This document shows, one piece after another, positions 53,680 through 62,164 of a stretch of DNA of 64,000 bases. Origin of the DNA: Roseococcus pinisoli (lineage in GTDB: Bacteria; Pseudomonadota; Alphaproteobacteria; Acetobacterales; Acetobacteraceae); assembly GCF_018413645.1 (NCBI RefSeq), contig NZ_JAHCDA010000005.1, forward strand, positions 62,001 through 126,000, given 5' to 3'. The notes below the pieces were generated by a model. That model worked only from the letters and a program-made list of their open reading frames with translations, made no database searches and was not told the origin of the DNA. The stretch's first letter is position 1, and the number at the start of each line of letters is the position of its first letter. The position numbers and the translations under genes are program-made.

Positions 53680-54492
53680 TCAGCCCGCGGCGGATTCGGG
53701 CAGCTTCATCCAGGCGGGCGGACGCGCGCGCAGAACGGCCTCGCCGCAGCGCAGCTCGCCGCCATCCAGCGCGGCCAGGCGAAGCAGCGCGATGCCGCGC
53801 TTGCCCCAGCCGGAGCGCATCTCGCCGACTTCCGTGCCCTCGCGGGTGACGGGCGTGCCACGCGGCGGCATGTCGCCGTCGATCTCCACGGGAACGAGGC
53901 GGCGCTTGATGAGGCCGCGATACTTGGTCCGCGCCGTCAGCTCCTGGCCCATGTAGCAGCCCTTGGTCCAGGAAACGCCCTGGAGCTCGTCGAAGCCGGC
54001 CTCCAGCAGCACGGACTGCTCGGCTTGCAGGTCCCGGCTGCCGTCGGGCAGGCCGAGGCCCAGGCGATGGGCGTCGTAATCCTCGGCCGAGGCCGTCGCC
54101 GGCAAGGGCGCCGAGGTGACGAGCCGCCAGCCGGCCTCCGCCAGCCGGGGATCGGGCGTGGCGCCGGGCGGCATGGCCTCGCCCCAGCCGGCCTGCACGG
54201 AGAACCCCTCCAGCCGCGCCATCGCGACCTTGGAGCGCAGCTTAAAGCGCAGCAGCCTGGCCATCGCGGTCTCGGCGAGCCCCGCCTCGACATCCATCAG
54301 CAGCCGCTCGCCCTGCGGGACGAGGAAGAAATCCGCCAGCCACTTGCCCTGCGGTGTCAGCAGCGCGGCCCAGCGCGCCTCGCCCGCCGGGATATCCAGC
54401 ACGTCGTTGGAGACGAGACCCTGGAGGAAGGTCAGCCGATCCTCGCCGGTGACTTCGAGGACGGCACGTTCGGGGAGGGTTGCGATGGACAT
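53680..54492 (-). CDS. ygfZ: YgfZ/GcvT-family folate-binding protein
   Basis: 270 residues of the aminomethyltransferase fold. The YgfZ signature is present as KGCYMGQELTARTKYRG. In Escherichia coli YgfZ helps make or repair Fe-S enzymes using tetrahydrofolate. Cytoplasmic. Convergent with the LysR gene (5 bases apart) and divergent from the sugar transferase cluster. Confidence 0.88.
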   Translation of the reverse strand: MSIATLPERAVLEVTGEDRLTFLQGLVSNDVLDIPAGEARWAALLTPQGKWLADFFLVPQGERLLMDVEAGLAETAMARLLRFKLRSKVAMARLEGFSVQAGWGEAMPPGATPDPRLAEAGWRLVTSAPLPATASAEDYDAHRLGLGLPDGSRDLQAEQSVLLEAGFDELQGVSWTKGCYMGQELTARTKYRGLIKRRLVPVEIDGDMPPRGTPVTREGTEVGEMRSGWGKRGIALLRLAALDGGELRCGEAVLRARPPAWMKLPESAAG

Positions 54493-54554
54493 GCCCCGAA
54501 TGTGGCAGCTTCGGCAGGGGGTTCAACCGGGGGGGATTCTGCTAGAGGAAACCC

Positions 54555-55481
54555 GTGCGTATTCTGTTCATCACCTCGACGCGGATCGGCGACGCCGTGC
54601 TTTCCACGGGCCTGCTCGACCATCTGCTGCGCGCCCATCCGGGAGCGCAAGTCACCGTCGCCTGCGGCCATGTGGCCGAGGGCGTCTTCACCCGCATGCC
54701 CGGGCTCGAGCGGATCATCCCCGTCACCAAGCGGCCCTGGTCGCTGCATTGGCTGGACCTCTGGCGGAAAGTCGCCTTCCGTCGCTGGGATCTGGTCGTG
54801 GACCTCCGCGGCTCGGCCATCGCCTGGCTGCTCTGGACGCGCCGGCGGGCCGTGATGCGCGGCGGGCGGCGGGCCGGGCATCGCCTGCAGCACATCGCCG
54901 ACGCGCTGGGCGTGAAGCCGCCGCCGCACCCGGTCGCCTGGTTCGACGCAGCGGACGAGGCCCGTGCGGCCGAGCTGCTGCCCGGCGGCCCCTGGCTGGT
55001 GCTGGGCCCCACCTCCAACTGGCACCTCAAGACCTGGCCGGCCGACCGCTTCGTCACCCTCGCCGATCGCCTCACGGCGGCCGACGGCCCCCTTCCCCAG
55101 GCCAGGATCGCCATCCTCGGCGGGCCGGGCGAGCAGGAGCGGCGCTCGGCCGCCTCCGTGCTCAACGCCCTTCCGGGCGCGGTCGACCTGGTGGGCCGCC
55201 TCTCCCTGCCCGAGGTGGCGGCCGCACTGGCCCGCGCCGGCCTCTATGTCGGCAATGATTCCGGCCTGATGCACATCGCGGCCGCCACCGGCGTACCGAC
55301 GCTCGGCCTCTTCGGGCCCACCCCGGCCAGCGAATACGGCCCCGTCGGCCCGCGCGCCGAGGCGGTGCTGGCCGATGGTCCGCCCGCCACCACGCCCATG
55401 GACCGCCTGTCCGTGGACAGCGTGGTTGAGGCCGCGACGCATCTGCTGGCCCCCGTGAGCGCGCCTGGGGTGGCGGCATGA
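54555..55481 (+). CDS. Family 9 glycosyltransferase (heptosyltransferase-like)
   Basis: 308 residues, GT-B fold: MRILFITSTRIGDAVLSTGLLDHLLRAHP at the N-terminus, WLVLGPTSNWHLKTWPADRF in the second domain and the YVGNDSGLMHIAAATGVPTLGLFGPT donor-binding motif. These enzymes add heptose to lipopolysaccharide core; the acceptor here is not known. Its stop overlaps the next gene (ATGA). First gene of the envelope-sugar cluster 54555-59985. Confidence 0.9.
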   Translation: MRILFITSTRIGDAVLSTGLLDHLLRAHPGAQVTVACGHVAEGVFTRMPGLERIIPVTKRPWSLHWLDLWRKVAFRRWDLVVDLRGSAIAWLLWTRRRAVMRGGRRAGHRLQHIADALGVKPPPHPVAWFDAADEARAAELLPGGPWLVLGPTSNWHLKTWPADRFVTLADRLTAADGPLPQARIAILGGPGEQERRSAASVLNALPGAVDLVGRLSLPEVAAALARAGLYVGNDSGLMHIAAATGVPTLGLFGPTPASEYGPVGPRAEAVLADGPPATTPMDRLSVDSVVEAATHLLAPVSAPGVAA

Positions 55482-56242
55482 GGCTCTCAGCCCTCGTCGT
55501 CGCACGCAACGAAGAGGCGCGCCTGCCGGCCTGCCTCGCCACCCTCGGCTTCGTCGACGAGATCGTGGTGGTCCTCGATCGCAGCACCGATGCCAGCGCG
55601 GAGATTTCCCGCGCGGCCGGCGCCGTGGTGCTGGAGGGCGCCTGGGCGCTGGAGGGCGAGCGCCGCAACGCCGGCATCGCCGCCTGCTCGGGTGACTGGA
55701 TCATCGAGATCGACGCGGATGAGCGCGTTCCGCCCGAGCTCGGCGCCGAGATCCGCCAGCTCATCGAGACCAGCGCGGAGGCCTTCCACCGTGTCCGCAT
55801 CGACAACTACGTGGGCGACCGGCTGATCCTGCACGGCTGGGGCGGCAGCTTCGGCACGACGCTGAAGCCCATCCTCTTCCGCAAGGGCGCCAAGCACTGG
55901 CGCGCCCAGCGCGTGCACCCCGGCCTCGACTGGACGGGCAGCGAGGGCGCGCGGCTCACCACCCACGGTATCCGCCATGAGGTAGACCGCGACATCTCCG
56001 ACATGCTCCGCCGGCTGGATCGCTACAGCAGTGCCAAGGCGGCGGACCTGCTGGATTCCGGCGATATCGGTAGCCTCGGCAACAACCTGCGGCGCTTCGT
56101 CTCGCGCACCTTCAAGTGCCTGATCGGGCGGAAGGGCTACAAGGAAGGCGGCTGGGGCGTGCTGATCGCGCTCTGCGCCGGGCTCTTCCCGCTGCTGTCA
56201 CATCTCAAGGCGCGGCTGGAGCCGGAGCGTCACCGGCATTGA
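55478..56242 (+). CDS. Family 2 glycosyltransferase, WaaE/LpsE-like
   Basis: 254 residues: LSALVVARNEEARLPACLATL, the IVVVLDRSTDASAEI motif, DADERVPPEL as metal site, and RFVSRTFKCLIGRKGYKEGGWGVLIAL with a C-terminal hydrophobic helix, all as in core-glucosyltransferases of the WaaE/KdtX type. Peripheral inner membrane. Overlaps the previous gene by four bases and the following gene's TTG start. Confidence 0.88.
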   Translation: MRLSALVVARNEEARLPACLATLGFVDEIVVVLDRSTDASAEISRAAGAVVLEGAWALEGERRNAGIAACSGDWIIEIDADERVPPELGAEIRQLIETSAEAFHRVRIDNYVGDRLILHGWGGSFGTTLKPILFRKGAKHWRAQRVHPGLDWTGSEGARLTTHGIRHEVDRDISDMLRRLDRYSSAKAADLLDSGDIGSLGNNLRRFVSRTFKCLIGRKGYKEGGWGVLIALCAGLFPLLSHLKARLEPERHRH

Positions 56243-57195
56243 GAATCGTCCTCGCCAATGAGGGGCCGCGCATCGAGGCCGAGGCCATCGGCACGCGGCC
56301 GCTGGGCGGGGTGGAGACGGCGGTGGCCCTGCTGGCGCGGGCCCTTGCCGCCCGTGGCCACGAGCTTCACCTGCATTTCGAGGGCGAGGCGACCGCCCTG
56401 CCCGACCGCGCGGACCTCGTAATCGCGGTGCGCGTGCCGCGGCTCTTCCGGCAGCTGACCCGGGGTCGGCGCGTACTCTGGCTGCACAATCCCGCGCGCT
56501 ATCTCCGCAAGCCGCGCCATGCCTGGCCGCTGCTGCTCGCGCGCCCCACCCTGGTGACGCTCGGCGACTACCACGCCTCGACGGTGCCGGGCTGGCTGCC
56601 GGGCCCGCGCGCGCAAATTCCCCTCGCTGTGGCGCCGCCCTTCGATGCGGCGGCGCCCGAGCGCGCCCCGCCGCCGCCGGTCGCCATCTTCACCTCCAAT
56701 CCCCTGCGCGGCCTCGACCGGCTGGCCGAGCTCTGGCCGCGCCTCGGCGCTGGCGAGCTCCACGCCTATTCGGGGGCCGCGACCTATGAGGGCGACGCCC
56801 GCCTCGCCGATCGCGCCGCGCCGATCCTGGAACGCGCGACGGCGGCGGGGGTGCGGGTCTTCCCGCCCGTCGCCCGCGGCCTGCTCCGGGACAAGCTGCT
56901 GGAGGCCCGCTGCATGCTCTACCTCGGCGACGAGGGCGAGACCTTCTGCCTCGCCCTCGCGGAAGCCCAGGCCGTGGGCCTACCCTGCGTGGTGATGAAC
57001 CGCGGCTCTGTGGCCGAACGCCTGGTGGACGGCGTCACCGGCATCGTCGCGCGCGACGAGGACCAGTTCGTCGAGGCCGCCCGCCGCCTTCTCACCGACG
57101 ATGCCGCCTGGCTCGCCATGCACCGCGCCGCCTTGGCCCGGGGAACGGGCCCCGGCTGGGACGACATCGCCGCCCGTTTCGAGGCCCTTGCATGA
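56239..57195 (+). CDS. Family 4-like glycosyltransferase
   Basis: About 318 residues of GT-B type: LRIVLANEGPRIEAEAIGTRPLGGVETAVALLARALAARG and a C-terminal YLGDEGETFCLALAEAQAVGLPCVVMNRG donor site. I use the TTG at 56239, which overlaps the upstream TGA; the upstream in-frame extension runs antisense in style through the WaaE-like gene. Acts on envelope polysaccharide; sugar unknown. Confidence 0.82.
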   Translation: MRIVLANEGPRIEAEAIGTRPLGGVETAVALLARALAARGHELHLHFEGEATALPDRADLVIAVRVPRLFRQLTRGRRVLWLHNPARYLRKPRHAWPLLLARPTLVTLGDYHASTVPGWLPGPRAQIPLAVAPPFDAAAPERAPPPPVAIFTSNPLRGLDRLAELWPRLGAGELHAYSGAATYEGDARLADRAAPILERATAAGVRVFPPVARGLLRDKLLEARCMLYLGDEGETFCLALAEAQAVGLPCVVMNRGSVAERLVDGVTGIVARDEDQFVEAARRLLTDDAAWLAMHRAALARGTGPGWDDIAARFEALA

Positions 57196-57205
57196 TCCGC
57201 CCCCT

Positions 57206-58219
57206 ATGATTCGTCTGGCCAATATCATGGCCGGCGCCCGCCACGGCGGCGCGGAGGCCTTCTTCGAGCGGCTCACGCTGGCGCTGCACGGCGCGGGCGA
57301 TGAGGTCCTGCCCGTCATCCGCCGCGATCCGGAACGCGCGGCCCGCCTCGCCGAGGGCGGCCTGCCGCCGTTCGAGCTGCGTTTCGGCGGCCCGCTGGAC
57401 GTCATGACCCGCCCGAGGCTCGGCCTGCTGCTGAAGTCCTATCGCCCGCTCGTCTCCATGGTCTGGATGAACCGCGCCGCCGCCAAGACGCCCGGCGGGC
57501 CCTGGCCGACGATCGGGCGGCTCGGCGGCTATTACGACCTCAAATACTACACCAGCTGCGACCATCTCGTGGGCAATACCCGCGACCTGCGCGACTGGAT
57601 CGTCGCCCAGGGCTGCCCGGCGGAGAACGCGCACTACCTGCCGAACTTCGTGAGCGACCTGGCCGACGCCGCCCCCGCCGATCTGCCCGGCGCGGCGCCG
57701 CGCGTGCTGGCCATGGGCCGGCTGCATCGCAACAAGGGCTTCGACGTCGCGATCCGCGCCCTCGCCCTGGTCCCCGAAGCCACGCTCTGCATCGCCGGCG
57801 AAGGGCCGGAGCGCGAGGCGCTGACCGCCCTCGCCCGGGAATGCGGCGTCGCCGACCGCGTCCACCTCCTCGGCTGGCGGACGGATATCGGCGCGCTGCT
57901 GGCGGGAAGCGACGTCTTCCTCTGCTCCTCCCGGCATGAGCCGTTGGGAAATATCGTGCTCGAGGCCTGGTCCGCCTCGCGCCCCGTGGTCGCCGCGGCG
58001 GCCCAGGGGCCGCGCGAGCTCATCGTGCCTAACGAGACCGGGCTGCTCGTCCCCGTCGAGGCGCCCGAGGCGATGGCCGATGCGCTGCGGGCCGTGCTGG
58101 CCGACCGCGCCGCCGCGGCCGGAATGGCGGAAAGAGCGCGGAAGGCCTTCGAGACGGATTTCGCCGAAGCGCCGGTCCTCGCCCAATGGCGCGATTTCCT
58201 CCACAAGGTACAGCGATGA
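57206..58219 (+). CDS. Family 4 glycosyltransferase
   Basis: About 337 residues, start ATG 57206 (MIRLANIMAGARHGGAEAFFERL). Donor domain: VLAMGRLHRNKGFDVAIRAL, CIAGEGPEREALTAL and SSRHEPLGNIVLEAWSASRPVVA, the E-x7-E motif region. 10 bases after the previous transferase and 11 before the asparagine synthase. Likely lipopolysaccharide or capsule assembly. Confidence 0.9.
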   Translation: MIRLANIMAGARHGGAEAFFERLTLALHGAGDEVLPVIRRDPERAARLAEGGLPPFELRFGGPLDVMTRPRLGLLLKSYRPLVSMVWMNRAAAKTPGGPWPTIGRLGGYYDLKYYTSCDHLVGNTRDLRDWIVAQGCPAENAHYLPNFVSDLADAAPADLPGAAPRVLAMGRLHRNKGFDVAIRALALVPEATLCIAGEGPEREALTALARECGVADRVHLLGWRTDIGALLAGSDVFLCSSRHEPLGNIVLEAWSASRPVVAAAAQGPRELIVPNETGLLVPVEAPEAMADALRAVLADRAAAAGMAERARKAFETDFAEAPVLAQWRDFLHKVQR

Positions 58220-58230
58220 GGAACGGATAG

Positions 58231-59985
58231 ATGTGCGGCCTCGCGGGCCTCGCCCTCCACCCCGGCAGCGCGCCGCAGATGGCGGCGCTGGAGGCCATGA
58301 CCTCGGCGCTGGCCCATCGCGGGCCGGACGGCGCCGGGCATCACCTGGCCGGGGGCGTGGCCCTCGCCCATACGCGCCTGTCGATCATTGACCTCGTGAC
58401 GGGCGACCAGCCGCTCTTCGCCGGCGGCGCCGCCCTCGTGGCCAATGGCGAGATCTACAACTACCGGGAGCTGCGCGACCAGAACCAGCTCGTCTGCGCC
58501 ACGCAGTCCGATTGCGAGCCGCCGCTGCACCTCTATCGCCGCGACGGCCTGCGCTTCGTGGACAGCCTGCGCGGCATGTACGCGATCGCGCTGCATGACC
58601 GCGCCACGCGCCGCCTCGTGCTGGCGCGCGACCCCTTCGGCATCAAGCCGCTCTACATCGCCGAGCTGCCCGAGGGCGTGGCCTTCGCCTCCGAGCCGCA
58701 GGCGCTGATCGCCGCCGGCCTCGTCAAGCCGCGCGTCCGCGAGGAGGAGCGCGAGGAACTGCTGCAGCTGCAGTTCACCACCGGCGCCGAGACCATCTTC
58801 GAAGGCATCCGCCGCGTTCTGCCGGGCGAGAGCCTGTGCATCGCCGACGGCCGGATCGTCGAGCGCCATCGCCGCTCCGCCCTGCCGGAGGGGCCGCCGG
58901 AGAACATCTCCGAGGAGGATGCGCTCACCCGCCTCGACCGCGCGCTGGAGGAGAGCGTCGCCCTGCATCAGCGCAGCGACGTCCCCTACGGCCTCTTCCT
59001 CTCGGGCGGCACGGATTCGGCCGCCATCCTGGCCATGATGGCGCGGCTGAACACCAATCCCGTGATGGCCTTCACCGCGGGCTTCGACGTGAAGGGCGCG
59101 GCCGACGAGCGCGCCGCCGCCCGCCACGCCGCCCAGGCCGCCGGCGCCCATCACGTCGAGGTGCAGGTCACCGAGGAGATGGTCTGGCGGCACCTGCCCG
59201 AGATCGTCGGCGGCATGGACGACCCAGCGGCCGACTACGCCATCATCCCCACCTGGTTCCTGGCCCGCCGCGCGCGGGAGGACGTGAAGGTGGTGCTGGC
59301 CGGCGAGGGCGGGGACGAGATCTTCGGTGGCTACGGCCGCTACCGCGCGGCGATGCGGCCCTGGTGGCTCTGGGGCCGGGCCATGCGGTCCCGCGGCGCC
59401 TTCGACCGGCTGGACGTGCTGCGCTCCCCGCCGCGCTCCTGGCGCGACGGCATCGCCGCCTCGGAGACCGAGGTCGCGACCGAGGGCCGCACGCGGCTGC
59501 AGACCGCGCAGGCCGTGGACGTCGCCGACTGGCTGCCCAACGACCTGCTCTCCAAGCTCGACCGCTGCCTGATGGCCCATGGCGTGGAGGGCCGCACGCC
59601 CTTCCTCGATTCCGGCGTGGCCGAGGCCGTCTTCCGCCTGCCGGATTCGCTGAAGGTGCGGAAGAACGCCGGCAAATGGCTGCTGCGCGAATGGCTGGCC
59701 CGGCATTTCCCCGCCTCCGAGCCCTATCGCCCGAAGCAGGGCTTCACCGTGCCGATCGGCGCCTGGATCGCCCGCCGGGCGGACCGGCTGGGACCGCTGG
59801 TGGCACGGCAGCCGGCGATCGTCGACCTCTGCCTGCCGGGCAAGGTCGAATCGCTGTTCCGCCATGCGGGAGAGAAGCGCGCCGGCAGCGCCGCCTGGCA
59901 CCTCCTCTTCTACGCGATCTGGTATCGCCGCCACATCGAGGGCCGGCGGACCGAGGACAGCAACGTCTTCGACTTCCTGGCCTGA
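58231..59985 (+). CDS. asnB: Asparagine synthase (glutamine-hydrolysing)
   Basis: 584 residues. Cys2 (MCGLAGLAL) is the glutaminase nucleophile; ALAHRGPDGAGHHL and LVANGEIYNYREL complete that domain. The synthase domain has the PP-loop FLSGGTDSAAILA. Its place at the end of four glycosyltransferases suggests that it transfers an amide to a sugar acid or other cell-surface precursor, as some AsnB homologues in O-antigen clusters do, rather than free asparagine synthesis; this is inference. Confidence 0.88.
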   Translation: MCGLAGLALHPGSAPQMAALEAMTSALAHRGPDGAGHHLAGGVALAHTRLSIIDLVTGDQPLFAGGAALVANGEIYNYRELRDQNQLVCATQSDCEPPLHLYRRDGLRFVDSLRGMYAIALHDRATRRLVLARDPFGIKPLYIAELPEGVAFASEPQALIAAGLVKPRVREEEREELLQLQFTTGAETIFEGIRRVLPGESLCIADGRIVERHRRSALPEGPPENISEEDALTRLDRALEESVALHQRSDVPYGLFLSGGTDSAAILAMMARLNTNPVMAFTAGFDVKGAADERAAARHAAQAAGAHHVEVQVTEEMVWRHLPEIVGGMDDPAADYAIIPTWFLARRAREDVKVVLAGEGGDEIFGGYGRYRAAMRPWWLWGRAMRSRGAFDRLDVLRSPPRSWRDGIAASETEVATEGRTRLQTAQAVDVADWLPNDLLSKLDRCLMAHGVEGRTPFLDSGVAEAVFRLPDSLKVRKNAGKWLLREWLARHFPASEPYRPKQGFTVPIGAWIARRADRLGPLVARQPAIVDLCLPGKVESLFRHAGEKRAGSAAWHLLFYAIWYRRHIEGRRTEDSNVFDFLA

Positions 59986-59992
59986 GGCGCTT

Positions 59993-60024
59993 CATGGCCG
60001 GGAAGGCATCCCTCCCCGGCCATG
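59993..60024. terminator. Hairpin between convergent asnB and ABC permease genes
   Basis: Perfect 10-bp stem CATGGCCGGG / CCCGGCCATG with a 12-base loop, in the 42-base convergent gap. No T run on either side. Confidence 0.5.
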
Positions 60025-60027
60025 GCC

Positions 60028-60876
60028 CTATTCGCCGATGTTCAGCAGCGCGCCCTTCACCCGGGCCGCCTGGAACTGGTTCATGAAGACCCAGCCCATC
60101 GCCGCGATCCACACCGCATCCAGCAGATAGGCGGCGCCCAGATGGCCCCAGGCGACCTCGCCATGGGTCAGGGCCGCGCGCATCCCCTCGAAGATATGCG
60201 AGGCCGGAAGCGCCAGCGCGACGGGCTGCAGCCAGCTCGGCAGGATGCTCACGGGATAGAAGACCGCGGCGAAGGGCGTGATGCCGAAGAGCACCGACCA
60301 GGCCAGCGTCTCCGCCCCCGCGCCGTAGCGCAGGATCAGCGAGGTCACGCCCAGCGCCACCGCCCAGCCCATGATGATGAGCGCCGCGAAGAAGGCGACC
60401 ATCAGCGGGCCCAGGGCGAAGATGTTGAAGGAATAGAGGAACCAGGCCAGCAGCATGGCCGGGATCACGCCGATCAGGGTGCGCAGCAGGGCCATGGTGG
60501 CGAGGCCCGCCACCAGCTCGCCCGGCCGCAGCGGCGAGACGAAGATATGGCCCAGGTTGCGCGACCAGATTTCCTCCAGGAAGGAGACGGAGAAGCCCAT
60601 CTGGCTGCGCAGCGCGCCCTCCCAGAGCAGCACGCCGCCGAGCAGCACTCCGGCCGCGACCGAGCCAAGGTTGTTCTGCACCCCGGCGAGATAGGCCGTG
60701 ATGAAGCCCCAGACGATCATCTGCAGCACGGGCCAGTACATCAGCTCGATGAGGCGCGGCGGCGAGCGGCGGTAGAGGGCGAGGTGGCGATAGACCAGGC
60801 CCCAGACCCGGCGGGCGCTCTGCAGGAGCGGCGACGGATCGTTCCGCGGCGCCTCGCGATCGTGCATCCCGGTCAT
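60028..60876 (-). CDS. ABC-2 type exporter permease
   Basis: 282 residues with six hydrophobic helices (IELMYWPVLQMIVWGFITAYL is the first) and the ABC-2 layout (LEEIWSRNLGHIFVSPLRPGELVAGL between helices 2 and 3). Inner membrane. Its start overlaps the stop of the ATPase gene (ATGA), so they form one exporter. Substrate unknown; it could be a drug, lipid or polysaccharide. Confidence 0.88.
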   Translation of the reverse strand: MTGMHDREAPRNDPSPLLQSARRVWGLVYRHLALYRRSPPRLIELMYWPVLQMIVWGFITAYLAGVQNNLGSVAAGVLLGGVLLWEGALRSQMGFSVSFLEEIWSRNLGHIFVSPLRPGELVAGLATMALLRTLIGVIPAMLLAWFLYSFNIFALGPLMVAFFAALIIMGWAVALGVTSLILRYGAGAETLAWSVLFGITPFAAVFYPVSILPSWLQPVALALPASHIFEGMRAALTHGEVAWGHLGAAYLLDAVWIAAMGWVFMNQFQAARVKGALLNIGE

Positions 60877-61622
60877 TGCGCCGCCTCCGCCCGCGTGCCC
60901 CGCGCGATGTCGAGGAACACCTCCTCGAGGTCGCCGCGGCCGAAGCGCTCCACGAGGTCGCCGGGGCTGCCCTCGTCCACGACCCTGCCCTGCTTCAGCA
61001 TGAGCACGTGGTCGCAGAGCCGCTCCACCTCGCCCATGTTGTGGCTGGCCAGCAGGATGGCGCAGCCGGTCTGCGCCCGGTAGCGCTCCAGCCAGCTGCG
61101 GACCCAGTCGCCGGTGTCGGGGTCGAGGCTGGCCGTCGGCTCGTCAAGCAGGAGCAGCTCGGGCCGGTTGATGAGCGCCTTGGCCAGCGCCACGCGGGTC
61201 TTCTGGCCCGCCGAGAGCTCGCCGGCCGGGCGGTCCAGCAGCTCTTCCAGCTGCAGGTCGCGCGCCAGCTCGGCGATGCGCGCCTCGGCCTGCCGGACGT
61301 TGTAGAGATGGGCATAGACCCGCAGATTCTCCGAGACCGAGAGCCGGTGCGGCAGCGCGATATAGGGCGAGGAGAAGTTCATCCGCGCCAGGGCCGCGAA
61401 GCGGTCCTTCTCCATGTCGTGGCCGAGCGCGGTGATGCGGCCCGAGCTCGGCACCAGCAGGCCCAGCAGCATGGCGATGGTGGTGGTCTTGCCCGCGCCA
61501 TTGCCGCCGAGAAGGCCGTAGGTGGCGCCCCTGGGCATGGCGAAGCTGAGCCCATCCACCGCGGGGGGCCGTCCGGCGACATAGGTCTTGACGAGGTTAT
61601 CGACGATCAGCGCATGGGACAT
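60873..61622 (-). CDS. ABC transporter ATP-binding protein
   Basis: About 249 residues from MSHALIVDNLVK (61622). Walker A GGNGAGKTTTIAM, signature ELSAGQKTRVALAKAL and Walker B LLLLDEPTASLDPDT are intact. It resembles DrrA/NatA-type exporters. Partner of the overlapping permease. It begins 31 bases after the DUF1289 gene. Confidence 0.92.
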   Translation of the reverse strand: MSHALIVDNLVKTYVAGRPPAVDGLSFAMPRGATYGLLGGNGAGKTTTIAMLLGLLVPSSGRITALGHDMEKDRFAALARMNFSSPYIALPHRLSVSENLRVYAHLYNVRQAEARIAELARDLQLEELLDRPAGELSAGQKTRVALAKALINRPELLLLDEPTASLDPDTGDWVRSWLERYRAQTGCAILLASHNMGEVERLCDHVLMLKQGRVVDEGSPGDLVERFGRGDLEEVFLDIARGTRAEAAQ

Positions 61623-61653
61623 GAGAGGGATATGCGGCCGAAGCGGCCCCCCG

Positions 61654-61905
61654 TCACCCCTTCTTTCGTTGCGCCACCGCCGCGCCGGGGCGGGCCGGCA
61701 AGCCCGCGGCCTCGTCGCCGAAAGCGGCCCGCCTTTCGCCCGCCGCACGCAGGATCGCGTGCCGCGCCGCGACGCTGGCGATAGACCAGGCCGCGATCTC
61801 GTCGAGGCGGCGGCCGCAGCCGAGGCAGACCTCCCCCTCCAGCCGGCAGACGTGCCGGCAGGGCGAGGGCGGGTCGGAGTCGGTCGGCTGCGGGATGTCC
61901 GGCAC
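61654..61905 (-). CDS. DUF1289 family cysteine-cluster protein
   Basis: About 83 residues. The DUF1289 core SPCRHVCRLEGEVCLGCGRRLDEIAAW holds four cysteines that may bind a metal. I start at GTG 61905; the frame stays open to an ATG at 62067, but those 54 codons have markedly lower third-position GC and no ribosome site. Function unknown. It lies upstream of the ABC exporter genes on the same strand. Confidence 0.7.
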   Translation of the reverse strand: MPDIPQPTDSDPPSPCRHVCRLEGEVCLGCGRRLDEIAAWSIASVAARHAILRAAGERRAAFGDEAAGLPARPGAAVAQRKKG

Positions 61906-62064
61906 GCCGTTCAGGCCCGCCGGGACGGGCGTCGATCGTCGCCCCGGAGGTGCCGGGGCAGGCCGGAGTACATCCTTGATTGCTCCTGGGCTGGGGCTCA
62001 CGCCCTCAGGTTTCGGCGGGGCCGATGTCGGCCCGGAACCCCTTCCCGGGAAGGCATTCGCCAC

Positions 62065-62100
62065 CATATCATCGATATATCTTTATGTTTCAAGATTCCG
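62065..62100 (+). promoter_or_regulatory. AT-rich patch upstream of dihydroorotase
   Basis: Bases 62065-62095 are strikingly AT-rich (ATATCATCGATATATC) inside the 259-base gap between the divergent DUF1289 gene and the dihydroorotase operon, so promoter elements are likely here. I cannot assign exact boxes. Confidence 0.35.
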
Positions 62101-62164
62101 GACACGTCTTGCACGTCCTGCCGGACCCGTCAGATTGCGACCCTCCATCTTCCGGAGTTCCGCG

